From contig NZ_BAABHJ010000012.1 in the NCBI RefSeq assembly GCF_039542035.1, forward strand, positions 1 through 64,000: a DNA stretch of 64,000 nucleotides, read 5' to 3'. Source of the stretch: Actinoallomurus liliacearum. GTDB lineage: Bacteria > Actinomycetota > Actinomycetes > Streptosporangiales > Streptosporangiaceae. A model generated the notes under the pieces. It saw only the letters and a list, made by a program, of their open reading frames with translations, was not told where the DNA came from and did no database searches. The position numbers were made by a program, and so were the translations under genes. Position 1 is the first letter of the stretch. Every line of letters starts with the position of its first letter. This document shows, one piece after another, positions 57,880-64,000 of this stretch.

Positions 57880-58965
57880 CTAGTCGAACATCACGACCTG
57901 GCGGATCGCGTCGCCGCGCCGCAGGGTCGCCATCGCGTCGTTGAGGTCCTCGAACCGGATGCGCCGGGTGATCAGGCCCTCGAGGTCCAGCTTCCCGCTG
58001 CGCCACAGGTCGACGAAGATCGGGATGTCGCGCTTGAGGTCGCTCCCGCCGTACAGCGACGACTTGAGGTTCTTGCCCTCGAACAGCAGGGAGAAGGCGC
58101 TCATCTGGAAGTTGTCGTCCACGGCTCCCGCGCCGACCACGATGACGTCGCCGCCGCGCCGGGTCGCCTTCCAGGCGGTCTCGATGGCCGCCGCCTTGCC
58201 GACGACCTCGAAGACGTAGTCGAAGTTCTGGCCGCCGGTCAGCAGGCCGCTGACCTCCTGCAGGTCGTCGAGCGTGGCCGTGTGGGTGGCGCCGAACTGC
58301 TTGGCGATCGGGTGCTTGGCCTCGTTCGGGTCGACCGCCAGGATGGTCGCCGCGCCGGCGATCCGGGCGCCCTGGATCACCGACAGGCCGACGCCGCCCG
58401 CGCCGACGACGGCGACCTTCGAGCCGGGCCGTACCTTCGCGGTGTTGAACACCGCGCCGACGCCGGTCGGGATGCCGCAGCCCAGCAGCGCGGCGTACTC
58501 GAACGGCACGTCCTCGGCCACCTTGACGACGCCCTGCCACGGCACGACGAGCTCCTCGGCCCAGGTGCCGCACCCGGCCATGCCGTACGCCGGGGCGTCG
58601 CCGCCCAGGCGGAACCTCGGGTCGCCGAACGTCTGCGCGATGAACGTCATGCACAGGTACGGCTCGCCGCGGACGCACTCGGCGCAGGTGCCGCAGTCCG
58701 GCGTCCAGTTGATGACGACGTGGTCGCCGGGGCCGACGTTGGTGACGTGCTCGCCCACCTCGACGACCTCGCCCGCGCCTTCGTGCCCGATGACGCAGGG
58801 GATCGGCATCGGCAGCACGCCCGTCAGGACGGACAGGTCGGAGTGGCAGACGCCGGTCGCCCGGACCTTCACCTTCACCTGATCGGGGCCGGTCTCGGTG
58901 GTCGTGGCGTCGTCGCGCAGCTCGACCTCTTGGTCGCCGACCTGACGTAGGACCGCGGCTCGCAC
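57880..58965 (-). CDS. Zinc-dependent alcohol dehydrogenase, class III-like (mycothiol/NDMA type)
   Basis: The 361-residue MDR alcohol dehydrogenase has catalytic zinc ligands in GVCHSDLS (Cys), GHEGAGEV (His-Glu) and GCGIPTGVG (Cys), four structural-zinc cysteines in CGTCAECVRGEPYLC, and the NAD fold VVGAGGVGLSVI. Resembles the actinobacterial Rxyl_3153/NDMA-dependent alcohol dehydrogenase group, in which NADH stays bound. GTG 58965 is chosen because the only upstream ATG, at 58980, lies inside its Shine-Dalgarno (GGAGG). Third gene in a row on this strand with a ferredoxin and an F420-type enzyme. Confidence 0.85.
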   Translation of the reverse strand: MRAAVLRQVGDQEVELRDDATTTETGPDQVKVKVRATGVCHSDLSVLTGVLPMPIPCVIGHEGAGEVVEVGEHVTNVGPGDHVVINWTPDCGTCAECVRGEPYLCMTFIAQTFGDPRFRLGGDAPAYGMAGCGTWAEELVVPWQGVVKVAEDVPFEYAALLGCGIPTGVGAVFNTAKVRPGSKVAVVGAGGVGLSVIQGARIAGAATILAVDPNEAKHPIAKQFGATHTATLDDLQEVSGLLTGGQNFDYVFEVVGKAAAIETAWKATRRGGDVIVVGAGAVDDNFQMSAFSLLFEGKNLKSSLYGGSDLKRDIPIFVDLWRSGKLDLEGLITRRIRFEDLNDAMATLRRGDAIRQVVMFD

Positions 58966-59064
58966 CGTGCACACCTCCATGGCAGGGCCGACGAGAGCGC
59001 CGGCCGAGGATGCGGCGCCCCGGGCGGGCGCCGGACGACGTGATGGCGCCGGGCGGCGCCGGGG

Positions 59065-59256
59065 CTACTCCTCGAGGGTCAACGCGGCCTTGGGGCAGGA
59101 GCGTACGGCGTGCCGGACGCGGTCGAGCAGCTCGGCGGGCGGGTGCGGCTCGACGATGTGCAGGACGTCCTCGTCGTCGAGGTCGAACACCTCGGGCATG
59201 AGGCCCACGCACACGCCGTTGGCCTCGCAGACCAGCGGATCGACTCGTACTTCCAT
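59065..59256 (-). CDS. Small [3Fe-4S]/[4Fe-4S] ferredoxin
   Basis: The 63-residue ferredoxin has Cys10 and Cys16 (VCEANGVC) and Cys54 in SCPKAAL, the three-cysteine pattern of P450-type [3Fe-4S] ferredoxins. No P450 gene is adjacent. AGGAG precedes ATG 59256. It lies between a PPOX-family enzyme and an alcohol dehydrogenase, all in the same direction, suggesting electron transfer between them. Confidence 0.85.
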   Translation of the reverse strand: MEVRVDPLVCEANGVCVGLMPEVFDLDDEDVLHIVEPHPPAELLDRVRHAVRSCPKAALTLEE

Positions 59257-59266
59257 GGCTCCTCGC

Positions 59267-59719
59267 TCAGGTGAGCTTGCGATGGTCCCAGGACGCGATG
59301 CCCGTCGGCTCGACGATGTACGCGTGCCGCTTGGCCGCGGTCTGGTCGACGAGTGAGGCGATGGCGTCATCGTCCTTCAGGTCCATCATCCGGCGGACCA
59401 CTTCGCAGCCAACATACCGAATGTCGTTCGGTTCGGTAAGGGTCCGCGCCGTGCCGTACATCATCAGCCCGCGCAGCTCGAAGTAGTCCTCGCCCGTCTC
59501 GATGAGACAGGTCACCCGAGGATCGCGGCGCAGGTTGTGCGCCTTGCGTGAGGTCCGGTACGTCCAGAAGGCGATCTTGTCGTCGACCAGGCCGTAGAAC
59601 ATGGTCACGAGGTGCGGGGTGCCGTCGCGGTTGATGGTCGCGAGCTGCAGTTTCTTGCTCTCCTGCAGGAGCGCGGCGACCTCGCCGTCCGTCATCGCGA
59701 CACGGGAACGCTGACTCAC
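59267..59719 (-). CDS. PPOX-class F420-dependent oxidoreductase
   Basis: The 150-residue protein is a split-barrel flavin/F420 enzyme: LLQESKKLQLATINRDGTPH, TMFYGLVDDKIAFWTYRTSRK, NLRRDPRVTCLIETGEDY. This matches the TIGR-type pyridoxamine oxidase-like F420-binding proteins of actinomycetes. The C-terminus (YIVEPTGIASWDHRKLT) is typical. The substrate is unknown. GTG 59719 is used; ATG 59695 is possible. First gene of the ferredoxin/alcohol dehydrogenase cluster. Confidence 0.85.
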   Translation of the reverse strand: MSQRSRVAMTDGEVAALLQESKKLQLATINRDGTPHLVTMFYGLVDDKIAFWTYRTSRKAHNLRRDPRVTCLIETGEDYFELRGLMMYGTARTLTEPNDIRYVGCEVVRRMMDLKDDDAIASLVDQTAAKRHAYIVEPTGIASWDHRKLT

Positions 59720-59846
59720 GCCAGAAAGTAGAACACGTTTCAGTAAGCGCGGGCAAGTGCGGGCGGGCGCGGCCGGAACCGGACGGCGCCGGGCGCCGCC
59801 GGCTCGGGCAGGACTCAGAAGGCCACGCCGGCGGCCTTCGCAGGGA

Positions 59847-60236
59847 TCAGAAGGCCACGCCGCACCGGATGATGACGTTCGCGAACGGGGTCGCCTCGCC
59901 GGTCCGTACGACCAGCTTCACCGCGTGCGCCAGCAGCTTGAGCTCCTCGTGCGGGACGTATGTGAGGGCGGGCAGCCGGTCGTCGAGCAGGGCGTGGCAC
60001 TCCGGGTTGCCGCCCACGACCTCCTCGGCCGCGACCGCGCCCTCGACGACCAGCTCGGTCAGGATCCCGTCCAGCACCTCGGCGAAGCCGGGGATGCCGA
60101 GCGTGAAGGCCAGGTCCACCACCTCGGTGCCCGCCGGGATCGGCATCCCGCTGTCGCAGATCAGCACCTGGTCGGTGTGGCCGAGCCGGGCCAGGGCGCC
60201 CGACAGGGCGCCGTTGAGGATTCCCCCGCGTTTCAT
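59847..60236 (-). CDS. rbsD: D-ribose pyranase
   Basis: Interconverts ribopyranose and ribofuranose before phosphorylation. The 129-residue protein has MKRGGILNGALSGALARLGH (catalytic His region), CDSGMPIP, VDLAFTLGIPGF and the end FANVIIRCGVAF. Begins one base after the rbsK stop, so the last gene of the rbs operon. Confidence 0.95.
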   Translation of the reverse strand: MKRGGILNGALSGALARLGHTDQVLICDSGMPIPAGTEVVDLAFTLGIPGFAEVLDGILTELVVEGAVAAEEVVGGNPECHALLDDRLPALTYVPHEELKLLAHAVKLVVRTGEATPFANVIIRCGVAF

Positions 60237-60237
60237 T

Positions 60238-61122
60238 TCACATGTCCTCCAGATCGGCCGGCCGCGGGAACGAGCTCTGCGCGCCCGCGACGCGAACGGC
60301 GGCGGCGCCCACGCGCGCGGCGAAGCGCGCCGCCGTCGCCAGGTCGTCGCCCCGCGCCAGCCGCCAGGACAGCGCGCCGGTGAACGCGTCCCCGGCCCCG
60401 GTCGTGTCCACGGCCTCGACACGCGGGCTCGGGACCTCGATCACGCCGTCGCCGTCGGCGACGACCGCGCCGTCCGCGCCCTTGGTGATGACCACCGAGC
60501 GCGGGCCGCGCGCCAGCAGCCCGGCCGGGTCGCTCGCGCCGAGGAACGCGGCCTCGTGCTCGTTGACCACCAGGGGATCGCACAGCGCGAGCAGTTCGTC
60601 CGGGACGGCGGCGGGCGGCGACAGGTTGAAGACCACCCGCGCGCCGGCCGCCTCGGCGGCGCGCGCGGCGGCCAGTACCGCGTCGAGCGGCACCTCCATC
60701 TGCAGCGAGACCACCGACGCGGCCGCGAAGAGCGGCCCGGCCGCCGTGACGTCCTCCTCGGTCACGCGGCCGTTGGCACCGGGGGAGACGATGATGCTGT
60801 TGTCGCCGTCGGGGCCCAACGTGATCAGCGCGACCCCGCTCGGGCCCGGCGTGGTGATCAGGTGGGTGATGTCCACGCCGTCGCCGCGCAGGGCGTCCCG
60901 CAGGAAGTCGCCCTGCCCGTCGGTTCCGGCGCGGCCGAGGAAGGCCACCCGGCCGCCCAGCCGGGCGGCGGCGACGGCCTGGTTGGCCCCCTTGCCGCCC
61001 GGATACGTGGCGAGGTCCGAGCCCAGCACGGTCTCCCCGGCCGCCGGGCGCCGGTCGACGCGGACGACGAGGTCCGCGTTGACCGAGCCGACGACGAGGA
61101 CGTCATAGGTCTTGTCCGGCAT
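60238..61122 (-). CDS. rbsK: Ribokinase
   Basis: The 294-residue PfkB-family kinase has VVGSVNADLVVRV, the first signature YPGGKGANQAVAAARLGG, and the catalytic VDTTGAGDAFTGAL with Asp of GAGD. ATG 61122 overlaps the rbsB stop by one base (TGATG). Phosphorylates ribose taken up by the RbsABC transporter. Confidence 0.95.
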   Translation of the reverse strand: MPDKTYDVLVVGSVNADLVVRVDRRPAAGETVLGSDLATYPGGKGANQAVAAARLGGRVAFLGRAGTDGQGDFLRDALRGDGVDITHLITTPGPSGVALITLGPDGDNSIIVSPGANGRVTEEDVTAAGPLFAAASVVSLQMEVPLDAVLAAARAAEAAGARVVFNLSPPAAVPDELLALCDPLVVNEHEAAFLGASDPAGLLARGPRSVVITKGADGAVVADGDGVIEVPSPRVEAVDTTGAGDAFTGALSWRLARGDDLATAARFAARVGAAAVRVAGAQSSFPRPADLEDM

Positions 61123-62075
61123 CAGGATCCGTTCGTGAACTGAGCCACGTTGTCCTTCGTGGCCACCTTGACGGGGACCGCCACGGTAGCGTCGATCTTG
61201 TCGCCCTTCGCGGCCTTCACGGCGGCCTGGACGGCCATCTGGCCGAGGAGCACCGGCTGCTGCGCGACGTCGGCGGTCAGCGTGCCGGCCTGGATGGCCT
61301 TGAGCCCGTCGGGGGTGCCGTCGAAGCCGACGACCTTGATCTGCTTGCCGGCCTTCGCGCCCAGCGCCTTGATCGCGCCCAGGGCCATCTCGTCGTTGGC
61401 CGCGAACACCCCGGTGATGTCGGAGTGCGCCTGCACGATGTTGGTCATGACGTCCAGGCCCTTGGTCCGGTCGAAGTCGGCGGGCTGCTGGGCGACGACC
61501 TGGATGCCGGGGAAGGCCTTGATGCCCTCCACGAAGCCCTTCTGCCGGTCGTTGGCGGCCGACGTGCCCGCCGTGCCCTGCAGGACGGCGACCTTGCCCT
61601 TGCCGCCGAGCGCCTTGCCGAGCTCCTGGGCGGCCAGCTTGCCGCCGGCGACGTTGTCGGAGGCGACGGTCTGGGTGACGGTCGCCCCGTCGACGCCGCG
61701 GTCGGCGGCGATCACCGGGATCTTGCTCCGGTCGGCGGCCTTGACCGCGGGCGCGGCGGCCGCGGAGTCGACCGGGTTGATGATGATCGCCTTCATACTC
61801 TGGCTGGCGAAGTTCTGCACCTGGTTGACCTGCTGGGAGGCGTCGTTCTGGGCGTCCGTCGTGGTGATCTTGACGCCCTCCTTCTTCGCCTCGGCCTCGG
61901 CGCCCTGGCGCAGCTGCACGAAGTACGGGTTGTTCAGCGTGGAGACGGACAGGCCGATCTTGATGTCGCCGCCACCGCCGCCGGAGGACGAACCACTGTT
62001 GTTGTTGCAGGCCGTGAGGCCGAGGGCGAGGACCGCACCGGCGGCCGCGACCGCGGCCGGCTTGGTGAACTGCAT
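61122..62075 (-). CDS. rbsB: Ribose ABC transporter, substrate-binding lipoprotein
   Basis: The 317-residue lipoprotein has lipobox LGLTACNNN (Cys23), a Ser/Gly linker, and the type-1 periplasmic binding fold: IGLSVSTLNNPYFVQLRQGA, DAQNDASQQVNQVQNF, GTAGTSAANDRQKGFVEG, VFAANDEMALGAIKAL and GFDGTPDGLKAI. These match RbsB. It lies between rbsC and rbsK. Confidence 0.95.
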   Translation of the reverse strand: MQFTKPAAVAAAGAVLALGLTACNNNSGSSSGGGGGDIKIGLSVSTLNNPYFVQLRQGAEAEAKKEGVKITTTDAQNDASQQVNQVQNFASQSMKAIIINPVDSAAAAPAVKAADRSKIPVIAADRGVDGATVTQTVASDNVAGGKLAAQELGKALGGKGKVAVLQGTAGTSAANDRQKGFVEGIKAFPGIQVVAQQPADFDRTKGLDVMTNIVQAHSDITGVFAANDEMALGAIKALGAKAGKQIKVVGFDGTPDGLKAIQAGTLTADVAQQPVLLGQMAVQAAVKAAKGDKIDATVAVPVKVATKDNVAQFTNGS

Positions 62076-62102
62076 GGTGGTGAGACCTTTCGATGTGTTT
62101 CT

Positions 62103-63062
62103 TCAGCGGGCCTGGCGGCGGCGCAGCGTGTCGAGGAGCACCGCGAGCGCGATGACGACCCCGATCACGACCTGCTGCCAGAAGGCGGAGACGGACAGGA
62201 GGTTCAGGCCGTTGCGGAGCACGGCGAGGATGAGGGCGCCGACGAACGTGCCGAGGGCCTTGCCCTTGCCGCCGGACAGGCTCGCCCCGCCGATGACGAC
62301 GGCGGCGATCGCGTCCAGCTCGTAGCCCGCGGCGGCCTGCGGCTGGGCCGAGGCGAGCCGGCTGGCCAGGACGATGCCGGCGACGGCCGCGAAGCCGCCC
62401 GCGAGGGCGTACGTGACCAGCTTCTGCCGGGTGACCTTGATCCCGGACAGCCGGGCGGCCTCCTCGTTGCCGCCGATCGCGTACATCGCGCGCCCGGAGT
62501 AGGTCCGGTTCAGCGCGACGGCGGTGATGACGCCCATCACGATCATCACGATCACGGGCACCGGCAGGTAGCTGCCGATCGTGTCGCCGAGGTGGGACAC
62601 CGAGTCCGGCAGGGCGATCGGGCTGCCCTGGGAGATGACGAGGCCGAGGCCGCGCGCCACGCCCTGCATGGCGAGCGTCGCGATGAACGGCGGCAGCTTC
62701 CCGTACGTGATGAGCGCGCCGTTCACCAGGCCGCACGCGATGCCGACGATCAGCGCGAAGCCGGTGGCCAGCGGCCAGGGCATGCCGTGGCTGGTCGCGG
62801 TCCAGGCGAGCACGACCGCCGACAGGGCCGCGACCGCGCCGACCGACAGGTCGATGCCGCTGGTGATGATGACGAACGTCTGCCCGAAGGCGAGGATCGC
62901 GGTGACCGCCGCCTGGACGCCGACGTTCAGCAGGTTCGTGACCGTCAGGAAGTCGCCGGACAGCAGCGTCAGGGCGACGACCAGGACGACGAGCCCGAGG
63001 AGCGAGCCGTTCTCGCTCAGTACCGCGCTGCCCTTGCGCAGCCGCAGCGTTCCGGTCGTCAT
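62103..63062 (-). CDS. rbsC: Ribose ABC transporter, permease
   Basis: The 319-residue permease has about ten helices with the BPD_transp_2 signature: FVIITSGIDLSVGAVAALSA, TYSGRAMYAIGGNEEAARLS (EAA-like loop) and VVIGGASLSGGKGKALGTF. ATG 63062 overlaps the rbsA stop (ATGA). Confidence 0.95.
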   Translation of the reverse strand: MTTGTLRLRKGSAVLSENGSLLGLVVLVVALTLLSGDFLTVTNLLNVGVQAAVTAILAFGQTFVIITSGIDLSVGAVAALSAVVLAWTATSHGMPWPLATGFALIVGIACGLVNGALITYGKLPPFIATLAMQGVARGLGLVISQGSPIALPDSVSHLGDTIGSYLPVPVIVMIVMGVITAVALNRTYSGRAMYAIGGNEEAARLSGIKVTRQKLVTYALAGGFAAVAGIVLASRLASAQPQAAAGYELDAIAAVVIGGASLSGGKGKALGTFVGALILAVLRNGLNLLSVSAFWQQVVIGVVIALAVLLDTLRRRQAR

Positions 63063-64000
63063 GCTGTTTCCTCCAATTCGCCGACGGCGAGTGCCATCAC
63101 CGAGTCCTGGGTCGCTTCGGCGGCGCCGAGCTCGCCGGCGAGCCTGCCGCGCGCCATCACGAGCACCCGGTCGCTCATGCCCAGCACCTCGGGGAGGTCG
63201 CTGGAGATCATGAGCACCGCGTGTCCGCTGGCGGTCAGCGAGTTGATGAGCTGGTAGATCTCGACCTTGGCGCCGACGTCGATGCCCCGGGTCGGTTCGT
63301 CGAGGATGAGAACCTTCGCGTCGGCCAGCAGCCACTTGCCGATGACGATCTTCTGCTGGTTGCCGCCGGACAGCGTGCGGACCTCCTGGCCGAGGCCGCT
63401 CATCCGGACGCCGAGCTGCTCGGCGACGCGGGCGGCGGCCTTGGCCTGCCCGGCCCGGTCGACGAACCCCGCCTTCGTGGCGTGGCGCATCGTCACGAGC
63501 CCGAGGTTCTCCCGGATGTTCGCGCCGAGGACGAGTCCCTGGCCCTTGCGGTCCTCGGGCACCAGGCCGAGCCCGGCCTCCATGGCGGCGGTGACCTTGC
63601 CGCGCGGCAGCGGCCGTCCGTCCACGAGGACCTCGCCGGAGTCGTACGGGTCCGCGCCGAAGATCGCCCGGACCACCTCCGTACGGCCCGCGCCGACCAG
63701 ACCGGCCAGGCCGACCACCTCGCCGGCGCGCACCTCGAAGGACACGTCCTCGAAGACGCCCTTGCGCGTGAGGTTCCGGACCTCCAGCAGGGGCGCGCCC
63801 TGGCTGGAACGTTCCCGTGGGTACTGCTGCTCGATGGAACGGCCGACCATCAGCCGTACGAGCTCGTCCTCGGGCGTGTCGGCGGGGACCTCGGCGACCG
63901 ACGCGCCGTCGCGCAGCACCGTGACCCGGTCGCCGATCTGTGCGATCTCCTCGAGGTGGTGGGTGATGAAGACGATCGCCACGCCCTGCCTCTTGAGCTG
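63059..64000 (-). CDS. rbsA: Ribose ABC transporter, ATP-binding protein, C-terminal part (runs off window)
   Basis: The visible 313 residues are the second half of a tandem ATPase. They include the end of domain 1 (FITHHLEEIAQIGDRVTVLRD) and all of domain 2, with a Walker A-like AGLVGAGRTEV (degenerate, as normal for RbsA), signature TLSGGNQQKIVIGKWLL, Walker B VLILDEPTRGIDVGAK and the H-loop-region ISSDLPEVLG. The first domain and start lie to the right of the window. Confidence 0.95.
   Translation of the reverse strand, partial: QLKRQGVAIVFITHHLEEIAQIGDRVTVLRDGASVAEVPADTPEDELVRLMVGRSIEQQYPRERSSQGAPLLEVRNLTRKGVFEDVSFEVRAGEVVGLAGLVGAGRTEVVRAIFGADPYDSGEVLVDGRPLPRGKVTAAMEAGLGLVPEDRKGQGLVLGANIRENLGLVTMRHATKAGFVDRAGQAKAAARVAEQLGVRMSGLGQEVRTLSGGNQQKIVIGKWLLADAKVLILDEPTRGIDVGAKVEIYQLINSLTASGHAVLMISSDLPEVLGMSDRVLVMARGRLAGELGAAEATQDSVMALAVGELEETA

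Overview
The window is 64 kb of very GC-rich chromosomal DNA. GTG starts, four-base ATGA/GTGA gene overlaps and leaderless-looking promoters are frequent. SigR-RsrA, WhiB1, PdtaS, a Kgd-type 2-oxoglutarate decarboxylase, nickel superoxide dismutase with SodX, DasR, DUF397, DUF6104 and SCO5389-family proteins all point to a spore-forming or filamentous actinomycete. Streptosporangiales/Thermomonosporaceae is my best guess, an inference without a database search. No phage, insertion sequence, CRISPR array or tRNA was seen. The window opens on the 3' end of a 5S rRNA gene and its terminator, so an rRNA operon lies to the left.

Left third (0-25 kb). A small DUF397 protein and hypothetical proteins are followed by a housekeeping block (hisN, a HAD phosphatase, rsgA, aroA), a degenerate CydC-like ATPase, a DoxX-type protein, an SRAP protein carrying a repeat insertion, a DksA/TraR protein and a methyltransferase. 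Next comes the thiol-stress module sigR-rsrA behind a textbook SigR promoter, then an HD-GYP gene, a tiny repeat-bearing ORF and a second HD gene, then biotin carboxylase and biotin carrier protein. A monocarboxylate symporter pair, a two-component system with a GerMN-like lipoprotein, and a GT51 penicillin-binding protein with a degenerate transpeptidase complete the block. From rsgA/aroA through sigR/rsrA, the 70-residue biotin carrier, pdtaS and whiB1 the gene content parallels the Rv3228c-Rv3219 neighbourhood of Mycobacterium tuberculosis.

Middle (25-44 kb). bioD and bioF flank a dasR-like regulator. Then follow pdtaS, whiB1, a lipid kinase, a SigB/SigF-type sigma factor with its RsbW-like kinase, a MetE-like enzyme behind a structured leader, divergent sodN/sodX, an amino-acid ABC transporter with two binding proteins, malic enzyme, a vapBC toxin-antitoxin pair, a zinc-type oxidoreductase, and a DUF4097/PadR pair with direct repeats over its promoter.

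Right third (44-64 kb). A DUF6104 protein, kgd, a serpin, a DedA protein, a short-chain dehydrogenase, a cupin, a DUF1707 protein, an L,D-transpeptidase, a SCO5389-family protein and a 940-residue membrane-anchored BNR-repeat protein are followed by a cluster of alcohol dehydrogenase, ferredoxin and F420-type enzyme. The window ends inside an rbsACBKD ribose operon whose 5' end is outside.

No single large unknown system stands out. The most interesting items are small or broken: the conserved-looking SigR feedback promoter with an upstream start; the 30-bp tandem repeat encoding decapeptides in a coupled ORF between two HD genes; proteins that keep their fold but have lost catalytic residues (CydC-like ATPase, PBP transpeptidase domain); a 22-bp AT-rich palindrome upstream of whiB1; a repeat-expanded SRAP protein; an apparent CTG start; and a possible switch-like leader ahead of the MetE-like gene.
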